Positions 50,851-63,781 of a stretch of 64,000 bases of DNA are shown one piece after another. The translations under genes were made by a program, and so were the position numbers. Every line of letters begins with the position of its first letter. Within the stretch, counting starts at the first letter, position 1. Origin of the DNA: Amycolatopsis tolypomycina (lineage in GTDB: Bacteria; Actinomycetota; Actinomycetes; Mycobacteriales; Pseudonocardiaceae); contig NZ_FNSO01000004.1 of the NCBI RefSeq assembly GCF_900105945.1, positions 7,258,001 to 7,322,000 on the forward strand, written 5' to 3'. The notes under the pieces were generated by a model. The model worked only from the letters and a program-made list of their open reading frames with translations, did no database searches and was not told the DNA's origin.

Positions 50851-51783
50851 TCACACCCGACGCGGGGGCCAGAACTTCCGCCAGCCGTCGGCCTCCAGGG
50901 TCGTCGGCTCCAGCCCGGCGTCGCGCGCGGCCTGCTCGGCACCCTGGATGTCCTTCGCGAACTGCTTCGCCAGCGCCCGCAGCTCGCCCTCGGCGTCGAC
51001 CCCCGCCCGGCGCGCCGTGGCCGCGATGCGGAACAGCTGCGCGGCGGCCCCGGTGCCCTCGGGGAAGAGGTCGAGCGGGATACCCGCGCGCCCGGAGCGC
51101 TGGCCCAGCTTGCCGGCCAGCGCGACGGCGGGCTGGCCGAGCGCGACGCCGTCCACAATGGAGCGACGCTGCTTCTCGCGCTGCTTCAGCTCTTCCCACT
51201 TGGCGTTCTGGTGCTCGACCGTGTGCACCTTGTCGGCGTCGGCGAAGACGTGCGGGTGCCGCCCGACCAGCTTGGTGACGAGCGCCGCGGCGACGTCGTC
51301 GATGTCGAACGGGTCGGCCGGGTCCTCGGCCGCGACCCGCGCGTGGAAGAGCACCTGCAGCAGGACGTCGCCGAGCTCTTCGCGCAGTGCCTCGCGATCG
51401 CCTTCTTCGATGGCGTCGAGCAGCTCGTAGGTCTCCTCGACCAGGTACTGCCGCAGCGAGTCGTGCGTCTGCACCGCGTCCCACGGGCAGCCGCCCGGGG
51501 AGCGGAGCCGGTCCATCACGTCGGCGGCCTCGACCAACGGCGGCACCGGCGTCTCGATGACGTCCGCGCCGGTCGCGATGAGCAGCGACGCCGCGGGCTC
51601 GTCACGGGACCCGGCCAGCAGCACGACGTCCTTCAGCGAAGGCGCGTCGGTGACGGGCGGAATCCCGAACGCGGCCGGATCGACGTCCGTGGCCGCGTAG
51701 ACGGCGGGTGACTCCCGCAGGATCTTGAGCGCCGCACCGGGCAGCGTCGTCCCGCGGACGACCACGACGACACCCGCGTTCAC
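50851..51783 (-). CDS. mazG: nucleoside triphosphate pyrophosphohydrolase MazG
   Basis: 310 residues from GTG overlapping the upstream stop. MazG domain in the middle: GCPWDAVQTHDSLRQYLVEETYELLDAI with EExxE-type helices and EELGDVLLQVLFH (metal site). A ~95-residue N-terminal part and C-terminal helical part are present as in actinobacterial MazG. Hydrolyses NTPs/dNTPs; involved in nucleotide quality control. It is coupled to the SurA-like lipoprotein gene. Confidence 0.92.
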   Translation of the reverse strand: MNAGVVVVVRGTTLPGAALKILRESPAVYAATDVDPAAFGIPPVTDAPSLKDVVLLAGSRDEPAASLLIATGADVIETPVPPLVEAADVMDRLRSPGGCPWDAVQTHDSLRQYLVEETYELLDAIEEGDREALREELGDVLLQVLFHARVAAEDPADPFDIDDVAAALVTKLVGRHPHVFADADKVHTVEHQNAKWEELKQREKQRRSIVDGVALGQPAVALAGKLGQRSGRAGIPLDLFPEGTGAAAQLFRIAATARRAGVDAEGELRALAKQFAKDIQGAEQAARDAGLEPTTLEADGWRKFWPPRRV

Positions 51784-52850
51784 TGCTGGGTACGACCGGA
51801 CCCGCCCGGGGACAGCACGACGCCCTGCGTGGAGTCCAGGTTCGGCACGACGCTCATGCCCACGACGTCCCACACGCCGTACCGCTTGTTGACGCGCACG
51901 CCGAGCTCGTCGAACAGCGGCTGCAGCTGGCGCATGCCGATCGCGGCCTTCGTGGCGGCGTCGAGCTCCGGCGTCCGTTCCGTGGCGATGGCCCGGTCGT
52001 CCGTGCGCTGCCGGACCACCCCGACGAACCAGGTGCCGGCCAGGTCCTGGCTCGGGTACGGGACGGCCACGACGGTGCCGGCGGGCGACCCGAAGACCGG
52101 GGTGGAGGCCAGGGCGCCGGCCTGCGTGGCGGGCACGGTGTCGCCGAGGCCGGACAGCGGCGGGATGCTGTCGACGTTCCGGCCCGCCTGCTTCGCCTGC
52201 TGCCGCAGCTGGGCCTCGTACTGGACGTCGGAGCCGATCCGCTTGGCCGCGGCCGCCGGGTCGGCGGCGAACTGCCGGGCGAGCTCGAGGGCCGCCTTCT
52301 TCGCGTCGTCGCCCTGGAGCGCGGAGCCGGTGTTGGGGTCCGGCATCGAGCCGATCGTGGTGAAGTCGAAGGTGACCGACAGGTTCGGGAGCAGCTTTTC
52401 GGCCAGCGCCTGGGCGAGGTAGGTGTCGGTCAGCCCTTCGCGGTGGTCGCGGGAGCGGGTGACCACCTGGCTGACGGCCTGTGCCTCGTTGCTCGCGTCG
52501 GCCGGCACCGGGCCGTTGAGCGGGTCCTTCGCCAGCTGGGCGTCGATCTGCCCGTAGTTGGGCGTGATGCCCTGCTTTTCGGCGGCCTGGAGGAGCAGCT
52601 CGTGCGCGACGAGCTGGGTGACCGCGGTCCGCCCGAGCAGTTCGAGCTTGTGCTCGGCGGCGAGCTTCTGCGCGTACGGCTGCTCGCGGACGGCCTTGTC
52701 GATCAGCGCCTGCACCTGGTCGATGGAGACGGTGCGGTCACCGACGACGGCGGCGGCACCGACCTGGCTGGGGCCCGACCCGCACCCGGCGAGCAGAAGT
52801 GCACCGGCAACAACGGCGACCAGCGCGCGAGGGCGCCCGATGATCCGCAT
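51780..52850 (-). CDS. SurA-N-like lipoprotein
   Basis: 356 residues from ATG 52850 (GTG 52853 possible). Lipoprotein signal ending in LLLAGC about residue 23. An N-terminal SurA_N-like chaperone domain (AAAVVGDRTVSIDQVQALIDKAV ... LVAHELLLQAAEKQG) follows. The C-terminal part has no PPIase motif. Conserved in actinobacteria immediately before mazG; likely extracytoplasmic folding role. Confidence 0.82.
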   Translation of the reverse strand: MRIIGRPRALVAVVAGALLLAGCGSGPSQVGAAAVVGDRTVSIDQVQALIDKAVREQPYAQKLAAEHKLELLGRTAVTQLVAHELLLQAAEKQGITPNYGQIDAQLAKDPLNGPVPADASNEAQAVSQVVTRSRDHREGLTDTYLAQALAEKLLPNLSVTFDFTTIGSMPDPNTGSALQGDDAKKAALELARQFAADPAAAAKRIGSDVQYEAQLRQQAKQAGRNVDSIPPLSGLGDTVPATQAGALASTPVFGSPAGTVVAVPYPSQDLAGTWFVGVVRQRTDDRAIATERTPELDAATKAAIGMRQLQPLFDELGVRVNKRYGVWDVVGMSVVPNLDSTQGVVLSPGGSGRTQQ

Positions 52851-52926
52851 CACAACGCATACCCTCTCACACCATCGCCTCCGAAACGCAACACCCATGA
52901 GGTCACACCGGAGCTAATGTCGACAT

Positions 52927-53334
52927 ATGGACCACTGGCTGACGATCGAAGTCTTCGACGGCGAGCATTCGGCCTCGTTGTGGCGCCTGTCCCGCGGCGA
53001 CGCACTGGCCGAAGCGGCCCTGACGCACGGCGCTGAGCAGTGGGTTTGGCACGAGCACCGCTGGGGCGTGGTACTGGAGATCGAATTTTCGACGGAGCAC
53101 CAGAGAGACGCGTTCCGAACCCTGCCGGCAGTGACGGCGGCACTGGACGCGGTCCCGGACCCAGCGCGAGGCTTGCTGGTGTACCCGGGCAGGGGCGGCG
53201 GCGCGGGGTCGAGAATGCCCCGCCACCCCCGCCCGCGACCGATGGCGGGAGCCGGCGCAGTGCCGCTACCGACGGAGTCGGTCCGGATGGGGCTGGCGGA
53301 GCCGCGGCCACCAATGTTCAGCGACGTGAGTTAG
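52927..53334 (+). CDS. hypothetical protein
   Basis: 135 residues from ATG. The first ~85 residues look folded (DHWLTIEVFDGEHSASLW, WVWHEHRWGVVLEIEF), the rest is Pro/Arg/Gly-rich and probably disordered. Divergent from the SurA-like gene across 76 bases. I recognise no family. Upstream of a long inverted repeat. Confidence 0.6.
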   Translation: MDHWLTIEVFDGEHSASLWRLSRGDALAEAALTHGAEQWVWHEHRWGVVLEIEFSTEHQRDAFRTLPAVTAALDAVPDPARGLLVYPGRGGGAGSRMPRHPRPRPMAGAGAVPLPTESVRMGLAEPRPPMFSDVS

Positions 53335-53358
53335 GGAAGCCCCACGATCAAAGGAGCA

Positions 53359-53498
53359 GGGTGGTCATCCCGTCGCCTGAGGCCGTGAAATCACTTTGAG
53401 CCGGGCCCGCAACCACCAGTTTGACGTGAGATGACAGCGCAAGCTTGCGGGCCCGGCTCAAAGTGACAGGCCTCGTCCAGGCGACGGGATGACCACCC
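53359..53498. repeat. 54-bp imperfect inverted repeat
   Basis: The left arm (53359-53412) begins GGGTGGTCATCCCGTCGCC and the right arm (53445-53498) is its complement with a few bulges, around a 32-base loop. It starts 25 bases after the hypothetical gene stop and lies in a 350-base gap before the converging mfd stop. The remainder to 53684 shows no gene. It may be a bidirectional terminator or a small MITE-like element. Confidence 0.8.
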
Positions 53499-53684
53499 AG
53501 CGGCCTACCTCTCCAGCGTGAGGGGACAGCGGTTCTTGGGTCATCCCGGAGCCTGCCGTCCGGCGAGGACATTCTTTTGTCTTTTGCCGGGACGTCTGCC
53601 GCGGGGGACGTCTGGTGACGTCGTTGGCCGGCTTGCGTTGCCGGCCGGCGGTTTCGTTCGCTTCGGTGGCCGGTTTTGCTGCGC

Positions 53685-57254
<3,570 letters not shown>

Positions 57255-57291
57255 GGTCCCAGCCTACGTGCCACCCCTGACAAGTTTTCGA

Positions 57292-58215
57292 TCACGCCTG
57301 GTCGCGCAGCAGATTCACCACCTCCGCAACACGCGGCAGCTGCTCGTCGAACACCTTCGGTTCCGTGCTCGCGATGCGCAGCAGGAAGTGCTCCACGCCT
57401 TGGTACTTCCGCAGTTGCGCCGCCACTTCCCCGGCACTGCCGGTCACCTGCATCTGGATCCCCTGGACGAAGCTCGCCGGCCGCCCGTAGTTCCGCAGGC
57501 AGTACTCCTCCAGGAGGTCGCCTCCCCGGTCGGCGTCGGCCTCGACCAGGACCGTCGCGAACAACGCCGGCGTCACCGGGCGGGCCGCGGTGGCGCGGAT
57601 CCGGGCGAGGCCGGCGCCGTAGTCCGCGGGGTCCGGCGGGTAGGGCAGCCAGCCGTCGTACAGCCGGCCGACCCGCTCCAGCGCGCCCGGCGTGTATGCC
57701 GCCAGCCACACCGGCGGGCCACCCGGGCGGGCCGGCGCCGGGAACTCCGGCAGCGAGTCGTGGTGCAGCACCGAGCCGTGGAAGGACTTCGCCCCGCTCC
57801 ACGCCGCGCGCCAGAGGGCCACGATGTCGTCCAGCCGGGCCCGGCGGCGCTCCCACGGGACGCCCGCGAACGCGAACTCCGGCTCGCTCCGGCCGGCGAA
57901 ACCCGCCCCGACGGCCACGGTGAGCCGTCCTCCGCTGAGCAGGTCGATGCCGAGCAGTTGGTTCGCCGTCAGGATCGGGTTTCGCAGGGCGGGGAGCAGC
58001 GCCGACGTCCCCAGCGTCACCCGCGATGTCCGGGCGGCGAAGGCGGCGAGGATCGTGAGCGCGTCCAGCGGGGCCCGCGCGAGGGTGTCGCCGACCCAGA
58101 CCGAGTCGAGTCCGAGCCGTTCGGCTTCGACGGCGGTCTCGACCAGCTCGGGCGCGGTCCGCCCGGCGTCGAGGATGGGCTGGTAGGTCGGGATGACCAG
58201 GCCGTAGTTCGTCAT
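57292..58215 (-). CDS. LLM-class flavin-dependent oxidoreductase
   Basis: 307 residues. TIM-barrel luciferase-like family: MTNYGLVIPTY, VEAERLGLDSVWVGDT, LGTSALLPALRNPILTANQL, VAVGAGFAG. F420- or FMN-dependent; substrate unknown. Divergent from the XRE regulator, with a 16-bp palindrome in the shared gap. Confidence 0.87.
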   Translation of the reverse strand: MTNYGLVIPTYQPILDAGRTAPELVETAVEAERLGLDSVWVGDTLARAPLDALTILAAFAARTSRVTLGTSALLPALRNPILTANQLLGIDLLSGGRLTVAVGAGFAGRSEPEFAFAGVPWERRRARLDDIVALWRAAWSGAKSFHGSVLHHDSLPEFPAPARPGGPPVWLAAYTPGALERVGRLYDGWLPYPPDPADYGAGLARIRATAARPVTPALFATVLVEADADRGGDLLEEYCLRNYGRPASFVQGIQMQVTGSAGEVAAQLRKYQGVEHFLLRIASTEPKVFDEQLPRVAEVVNLLRDQA

Positions 58216-58250
58216 GACCCGAAGCTTCGCCGCGGCGGGGTATGTCCTCA

Positions 58251-58266
58251 ATTCCCCGCGGGGAAT
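58251..58266. promoter_or_regulatory. 16-bp perfect palindrome ATTCCCCGCGGGGAAT
   Basis: A perfect dyad with no spacer in the 75-base gap between LLM and XRE genes. A probable binding site for the XRE regulator encoded 25 bases to the right. Confidence 0.55.
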
Positions 58267-58290
58267 GGACTCCCCGAGCAGGATGAGGGC

Positions 58291-59064
58291 GTGGACTTCG
58301 GAGCGGCGCTCAAGGACTGGCGCACCCGGCGGCGGCTCAGCCAGCTCGACCTGGCGCTGCGCGCGGGCACGACGCAGCGGCACGTGAGCTTCATGGAGAG
58401 CGGGCGGTCGGTGCCCGGCCGCGGCATGGTCCTGCGCGTCGCCGAATCCCTCGAGCTGCCCCTGCGCGAGCGCAACGGCCTGCTGCACGCCGCGGGCTAC
58501 GCGCCGACGTACCCCGAAACCCGGCTCGACGACCCGGCGATCCGGCCGGTCCTCGACGGCCTGCGGCGCCTGCTGGACGGCCACCGGCCCTACCCGGCGA
58601 TCGTCGTCGACCGCTACGGCGTGCTCGTCGCGGCGAACGACGGGTTCCGGCTGCTCACCGAGGGGGTCGCGCCGGAGCTGCTGCACGAGCCGGTGGACAC
58701 GCTGCGGCTGGCGTTGCACCCGCGCGGGATGGCGCCGCGCGTGCGCAACCTCGACGACTGGGCGCGGCACATCCTCGAGCGCATCCGCAACGACCTGGCC
58801 CGCACCCCGGACGAGCGGCTGGCGGCCCAGCTCGCCGAGCTCGAGGGCTATCTGCCGCCGCCCGCGGCGCCCGGCCCGGAGCACCTGGGGTTCGCGGTCC
58901 CGGTCCGCCTGGCGACGTCGATCGGCGAGCTGCGGCTGATCACGGCGATCACGACGTTCGCGACGGCGGCGGACGTGACGGTGTCCGAACTGAAGCTGGA
59001 GACGTTCCTGCCCGCGGACGCCGAGACCGCGGAACGGCTGCACGGCACCAGCGCCGCCGGGTGA
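58291..59064 (+). CDS. XRE-family regulator, MmyB-like
   Basis: 257 residues from GTG. N-terminal HTH (LKDWRTRRRLSQLDLALRAG...RHVSFMESGRSVPG) followed by the MmyB-like ligand-binding domain (PAIVVDRYGVLVAANDGF ... TLRLALHPRGMAPRVRNL). Such regulators often control a neighbouring redox gene, here the LLM oxidoreductase. Confidence 0.88.
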   Translation: MDFGAALKDWRTRRRLSQLDLALRAGTTQRHVSFMESGRSVPGRGMVLRVAESLELPLRERNGLLHAAGYAPTYPETRLDDPAIRPVLDGLRRLLDGHRPYPAIVVDRYGVLVAANDGFRLLTEGVAPELLHEPVDTLRLALHPRGMAPRVRNLDDWARHILERIRNDLARTPDERLAAQLAELEGYLPPPAAPGPEHLGFAVPVRLATSIGELRLITAITTFATAADVTVSELKLETFLPADAETAERLHGTSAAG

Positions 59065-59128
59065 CCGGCCGCCCTGGCGCTCCGCACGCGCGTGGCGGCG
59101 AACGGCGATTTCACCGCTTGGTGGCAGG

Positions 59129-60319
59129 ATGAGCCTTATGCGGTGTGCGCTGGGTCTCATCGGAGTCATGTCCCTGCTGCTCCTGGGCTGCTCGGGAGCG
59201 GCGAGCGAGCCGGTGCAGAGCGTCCCGCCGGCGGCCACCCCGGCCGCCGCGAGCGGGAAGTTCAAGGTCGAGACGGTGGCCGCCGGGCTGGAACACGGGT
59301 GGGACGTCGGCTTCCTGCCCGACGGCGGCATCCTCGTGCCGCAGCGGCCCGGCAAGCTCGCGCTGGTCCGCAACGGGCAGGCCGCCGAGGTGCGCGCCGA
59401 CTTCTCCGACGTGCTCGTCAAGGGCGAAGGCGGCCTGCTCGGCATGGTCGTCAGCCCGGACTTCGCGACCAGCCGCGAGTTCATCACCTGCCAGGACCAC
59501 CAGGAAGGCGGCAAGGCCGTCGACATCCGGCTGGTCACCTGGAAGCTGGCCGACGACGGCGCGAGCGCGACGAAGGTCAAGAACCTGCTCACCGGCCTGC
59601 CGGTCAACCCGAGCGGACGGCACTCCGGCTGCCGCCCGACGTTCGCGCCGGACGGCGCGCTGCTCGTCGGCACCGGCGACACCGCGCGCGCGTCGGTCGC
59701 GCAGGACCGCCACTCCCTCGGCGGCAAGGTGCTGCGGCTGGACGCGAAGACCGGGAACCCGTTGCCGGACAACCCGTTCATCTCCTCGGCCGACCCGCGC
59801 GAACGCCTGATCTACACCTACGGCCACCGCAACGTGCAGGGCGTGGCGATCCGGCCGGGCAGCGGCCAGGTGATCACCGCCGAGCACGGCCCGACGTTCG
59901 ACGACGAGGTCAACCTGCTCAAGCCCGGCGGCAACTACGGCTGGGACCCGTCGAAGGGCGGCACCGAGACGAGCTACGACGAGAGCGTCCCGATGACCGA
60001 CCTCCAGCGCTTCCCGGACGCGGTGAGTCCACTGTGGACGTCCGGGAAGATCACCGAGGCGATCTGCGGCAGCGCTTTCCTGACCGGCGCCCAGTGGGGC
60101 CCGAACGACGGCGCGCTCGTCGTCGTGGCGCTCAAGGGCCAGAAACTGCTGCTGTACCACCTGGATCCGGCCGGCAAGGTCCTGGACGTCACGCTGCCGC
60201 CCGAATTCGACGACCAGTTCGGCCGCCTGCGCGCGGCCCGCACCGGCCCGGACGGCGCCCTGTACGTGACCACGTCGGACGGCAGCGACGACAAGCTGCT
60301 GAAGGTCACGCCCGCCTGA
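59129..60319 (+). CDS. PQQ-dependent sugar dehydrogenase-like lipoprotein
   Basis: 396 residues; an ATG at 59138 with AGGA eight bases upstream is equally plausible as the start. Lipobox LLGC about residue 21. Six-bladed propeller of the soluble glucose/sorbosone dehydrogenase family (GSDH): GLEHGWDVGFLPDGGILV, GHRNVQGVAIRPGSGQV, EHGPTFDDEVNLLKPGGNYGWD. It probably oxidises a sugar outside the membrane with PQQ and is widely present in actinobacteria. Confidence 0.87.
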   Translation: MSLMRCALGLIGVMSLLLLGCSGAASEPVQSVPPAATPAAASGKFKVETVAAGLEHGWDVGFLPDGGILVPQRPGKLALVRNGQAAEVRADFSDVLVKGEGGLLGMVVSPDFATSREFITCQDHQEGGKAVDIRLVTWKLADDGASATKVKNLLTGLPVNPSGRHSGCRPTFAPDGALLVGTGDTARASVAQDRHSLGGKVLRLDAKTGNPLPDNPFISSADPRERLIYTYGHRNVQGVAIRPGSGQVITAEHGPTFDDEVNLLKPGGNYGWDPSKGGTETSYDESVPMTDLQRFPDAVSPLWTSGKITEAICGSAFLTGAQWGPNDGALVVVALKGQKLLLYHLDPAGKVLDVTLPPEFDDQFGRLRAARTGPDGALYVTTSDGSDDKLLKVTPA

Positions 60320-60526
60320 CCGTGCAGAACGCACGGCCGTGGCGTGCCGTGGACACTTCCGCCGCGGGGGGCGGATCGCGGAACATGGTGTGCACCAAGA
60401 GTTTCGCCCACCCTCGACGCGTGTTGGACGCGGTCCGAAGAGTGCGTTCCCGCGGCAGCACCGCGCCGGTCCCCGGGCGCCATCGCCGACCTGGCGACCC
60501 GGGGACCGGTATCCAAACCGGCCGCT

Positions 60527-61408
60527 TCAGACCTTGGCGGCCTTGAGCGAACCCTTCAGCGCGCCGACGGCGGTGGTCACGGCGGCCGTCGCCGTGGGCC
60601 AGTCGATGGTGTCGCTCCAGGACGCCATCACCGCGACGGCGTAGGTGCGGGACGTGGTCCGGACCAGGCCCGTGGTGTTGAGCACCCGCCTGCCCTCGGA
60701 ACTGCCCCAGCCCTGCTTGACCGCCCAGGCCGCGCCCGTGAACGCGCTCGGGATCCCGAAGTGCTGGTCGAAACCGTCGGCCGCGGCGCGCGGGGCGCTC
60801 GCCATCGCTTCGGTCATGAACTCGCGGCCTTCCGCGGACAGTCCCGCGGTGAGGTACCGGTAGGTCGCGACGACGTCGGTGGGCGACATCCGGGTGGAGC
60901 CCCACTTGCCGGGGTCGGCGGGCGGCTCCGTGCGCGCCAGCCCCAGCTTCCGGGTCTGCCGCCGGACGATCTCGGGACCGCCGTTCTGCTGCCACAGGCG
61001 GCTGGCGACGCGATCGTCACTGGCCGAAAGCATCGCGTGGACGGCCGTCGCTTCGCCGTCCGAAGGCACGCCGGAGCGGTCGATCAGGTCGAGGGCGATG
61101 AGCAGTTTCACGACGGACGCGGCGGGCTGGGGCTGGTCGGCCTTCCAGCTCGTCTCGACCGCACAGGCATCGAGGTCGACGATCTCGATCCCGAGGCGCG
61201 GATCGTTCCCGGTGCTCAGCAGCGCCTTCCGGGCTTCGGCGACGATGCTCGCCTGCCGGCCCGCCGGGGCGGCCGGCGCCGAGCCGCACGCGGCGCGCCA
61301 GCCGTCGTTCCCGGAACCGCTGTTCAACGCGACGGCGGTGATCACGCCGCCGACCACGAGGACGGCCGCGATGGCCACGCGCACCTTGACGTCGTCGAGC
61401 TTGAACAC
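60527..61408 (-). CDS. class A beta-lactamase-fold serine hydrolase
   Basis: 293 residues. A membrane anchor at about 10-30. SxxK appears as ASVVKLL, the SDN-like motif as SASDDRVA, and the KTG-like triad as VKQGWGS. The omega-loop ExxLN motif of true beta-lactamases is not found (PPADPGKWGS instead), so antibiotic hydrolysis is doubtful; it may be a penicillin-binding or unassigned hydrolase. Confidence 0.75.
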   Translation of the reverse strand: MFKLDDVKVRVAIAAVLVVGGVITAVALNSGSGNDGWRAACGSAPAAPAGRQASIVAEARKALLSTGNDPRLGIEIVDLDACAVETSWKADQPQPAASVVKLLIALDLIDRSGVPSDGEATAVHAMLSASDDRVASRLWQQNGGPEIVRRQTRKLGLARTEPPADPGKWGSTRMSPTDVVATYRYLTAGLSAEGREFMTEAMASAPRAAADGFDQHFGIPSAFTGAAWAVKQGWGSSEGRRVLNTTGLVRTTSRTYAVAVMASWSDTIDWPTATAAVTTAVGALKGSLKAAKV

Positions 61409-61537
61409 CAGGTCACCTCCGCCGGATCCGTGAGGAATCCGAAGCTATGGCGGAGGCGGGGCGCGGGGATCACCCGATGAGCCGGGCTGTTCCGGCCATC
61501 CGGCGGACAACCCGGCCTGCGCATCGGCCGATCGGCT

Positions 61538-62266
61538 CTAGTTGCCCAGGTAGGCGCCGCCGTTGACGTGCAGCACCTGCCCGGTGACGTGGCCGGCGGC
61601 GGGGCTCGCCAGGAACGTCACCGCGGCCACGACGTCGTCCGGGGTGCCCGGGCGCTTGTTCATCGTGTTGCCGATCAGCGTTTCGCGCCGCTCGTCGCTG
61701 AGCTGCCCGTGGAAGAACTCGGTGTCCCCGATCAACCCCGGCGCGACGACGTTCGCGGTGATCCCGCGCGGCCCGAGCTCTCGGGCCACGCTCTTGCTCC
61801 ACGCTTCGACCGCGGCCTTCGCGGCACCGTAGGACCCGGCGCCGAGGTGCGCGGCGATCGACCCGATGGTGACGATCCGCGCGCCGTCGGCGAGCCTGTC
61901 ACGCAGCGCGTGCGTCACCAGCGCGGCACTGACCACATTGGACCGGAGGTTCCGCTCGAACGCGGCCGCGAAGCCGGCGAGACCCGGTTCGCTTGCGCCG
62001 TCGGAGAAGTCCGTGTTGCCACCCGCGTTGTTGACGAGCACGTCGACACGGTCCGGCAGCTCCGCCAGTGCGGCCTCGACGGCCGCGGAATCGGCGGCGT
62101 CGAACACGACGGGCCGCGCACCCGCCAGCGTCGCCGCTTCGGTGAGCACCTTCTCCCGGCGCCCGGTGATCGTGACGCGCTCGCCGGCCTGGGCGAAGGC
62201 CGCCGCCACGGCGTACCCGATGCCCGTGCCGCCGCCCGTCACCACGATTTCCCTGTTGTTCGCCAT
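61538..62266 (-). CDS. SDR-family oxidoreductase
   Basis: 242 residues. TGGGTGIGYAVA (TGxxxGxG), NNAGG, catalytic Ser in IGSIAAHLG and YGAAK (Tyr-xxx-Lys). FabG-like. No partner gene suggests a substrate. Confidence 0.9.
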   Translation of the reverse strand: MANNREIVVTGGGTGIGYAVAAAFAQAGERVTITGRREKVLTEAATLAGARPVVFDAADSAAVEAALAELPDRVDVLVNNAGGNTDFSDGASEPGLAGFAAAFERNLRSNVVSAALVTHALRDRLADGARIVTIGSIAAHLGAGSYGAAKAAVEAWSKSVARELGPRGITANVVAPGLIGDTEFFHGQLSDERRETLIGNTMNKRPGTPDDVVAAVTFLASPAAGHVTGQVLHVNGGAYLGN

Positions 62267-62296
62267 GAACCCGACCCTAGTGCCTAGGATCGGGGC

Positions 62297-62458
62297 ATGA
62301 GCGAGATCGACCCGGCCACCACCGCGCTCGTGCTGGTTGACCTGCAGGAGCGGATCGTTGTGTTGCCCACCACGCCCTACCGCGGCGAGTCGACCCTGCG
62401 CGCGGCCGCCGACCACGGCTACGACACGACCGAAGAGGCACTGGCGGCGCTGGCGTGA
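62297..62458 (+). pseudogene. isochorismatase-family remnant, internal deletion
   Basis: An open frame of 53 codons. Its first part (TALVLVDLQERIVVLPTTP) is the N-terminus of isochorismatase-family hydrolases; its last part (ESTLRAAADHGYDTTEEALAAL) matches their C-terminus. The ~115 residues in between, including the catalytic Lys and Cys, are missing, and the join is in frame. Its TGA overlaps the Nudix GTG. It may still be translated as a leader. Confidence 0.72.
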
Positions 62459-62847
62459 TCGACAAGATCGCCTGGATCCACGTGGCGGACGGCCGGATCC
62501 TGGCCGCGCGGTCCCGTGGCAAGGACAAGTTCTACCTGCCCGGCGGCAAACGCGAGCCGGGCGAGACCGATGCCGAGACGCTGGTCCGGGAAATCCGGGA
62601 GGAACTCGGGGTGGAGATCGACGCCGAGTCGATCGTCCCGGCGGGCACGTTCGAGGGCCAGGCGCACGGCCACGCGGCCGGAACGCTCGTCCGCACGACG
62701 GCCTACTCGGCCGAATTCCGAGGGACACCGCGGGCCTGCGCGGAGATCGAGGAGATCGCCTGGCTCGCCTACGCGGACCGGCCGCGGGTTTCCCTGGTGG
62801 CCCAGCAGATCTTCGACCACCTGCACGCCGTCGGCCGGCTGCGGTGA
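62455..62847 (+). CDS. Nudix hydrolase
   Basis: 130 residues from GTG overlapping the remnant's stop. Nudix box GKREPGETDAETLVREIREELG is complete (Gx5Ex7REUxEExGU). Probably acts on a small nucleotide or related pyrophosphate. Confidence 0.9.
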   Translation: MIDKIAWIHVADGRILAARSRGKDKFYLPGGKREPGETDAETLVREIREELGVEIDAESIVPAGTFEGQAHGHAAGTLVRTTAYSAEFRGTPRACAEIEEIAWLAYADRPRVSLVAQQIFDHLHAVGRLR

Positions 62848-62854
62848 CGACCGG

Positions 62855-63751
62855 TCAGTTGGCCTTGATGAGCGGCGCGTCGCGCGAAAACGCCCGGAAC
62901 CCCACGCCGTAGTACAACTCCCGCGCGGGTTCGGGCTCGCCCATGCACGCGACCGTCGCGTGCCGGGCGCCCGCCGCGGCGGCCAAGCGCATGCCGTGCC
63001 GCAACATCGCGCGCGCCAGCCCCAGGCGCCGGAAGCCCGGGTGGGTGCCGACCGGCTCGAACTCGACCGTCGCGTTCACCTCGTCGAGCCACATGATCGC
63101 CGAGCACGCCATCGTCCCGTCCGGCGCTTCGACCAGGACGTGCAGGTCGCCGCGGTAGCCGGGCGCCTGCCGGACACCGAGGTACGACGAAAGCGAGTAC
63201 GACGTCGGGGCCCACGCGTCCACATGCGCCTGCACCACGGCCTCCGGCGAGACCTCCGCGGCCGTGCGGAAGGAGAACCCGGCCGGCAGCGACGGCTCCG
63301 CCACGTCGGCGAGTTCGCGCTCGTTGAGCTGTGACCACGCGTCGGGCGCGTCGGGTTCGTAGCCGTGCGCCGCCCAGCGCCGCAACCCGAACGTGTCGGC
63401 CGCCGCCGGGAGCACCGTGCGGGAGACGCCGGGAGCCGTGGCCTCGAACCAGGCGATCACCTCGTCGACCAGCTCCGCGTGCCCGGGATGCACCTGGTAC
63501 GCCAGGTACGCGCCGGTGATGTCCTTGACCGAACCGTCGGTGCGCCGGACCCGGCGTGGCAGCTCGGCGCGGCCCCAGGCGACGAGCTCGCCGTCGGAGA
63601 ACCACAGCCGGCTCTCGCCCTCGCCGCGGGTCCGGCCCCAGTTCCAGGCCAGCTCGCCGAACGAGGCGTCGCTGTTGACCAGCTCCGGGTGGGTGGCGGT
63701 GATCCGCTGCGCCAGGCCCTGCATGAGCCGCAAGGTCGGAAGGTCGGCCAT
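62855..63751 (-). CDS. GNAT-family acetyltransferase
   Basis: 298 residues. Acetyl-CoA site near residue 245, THPGFRRLGLARAMLRHG, within the C-terminal GNAT domain; the N-terminal half is a second, degenerate GNAT-like domain. Substrate unknown. Confidence 0.85.
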   Translation of the reverse strand: MADLPTLRLMQGLAQRITATHPELVNSDASFGELAWNWGRTRGEGESRLWFSDGELVAWGRAELPRRVRRTDGSVKDITGAYLAYQVHPGHAELVDEVIAWFEATAPGVSRTVLPAAADTFGLRRWAAHGYEPDAPDAWSQLNERELADVAEPSLPAGFSFRTAAEVSPEAVVQAHVDAWAPTSYSLSSYLGVRQAPGYRGDLHVLVEAPDGTMACSAIMWLDEVNATVEFEPVGTHPGFRRLGLARAMLRHGMRLAAAAGARHATVACMGEPEPARELYYGVGFRAFSRDAPLIKAN

Positions 63752-63781
63752 GCCACCACTGTCGCAGGGCTGTCGAGCCGT

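Noticed and set aside
60527..61408. Functional beta-lactamase resistance gene
   Set aside because: The ExxLN omega-loop motif is absent and the SDN and KTG motifs are altered, so antibiotic resistance was not called.
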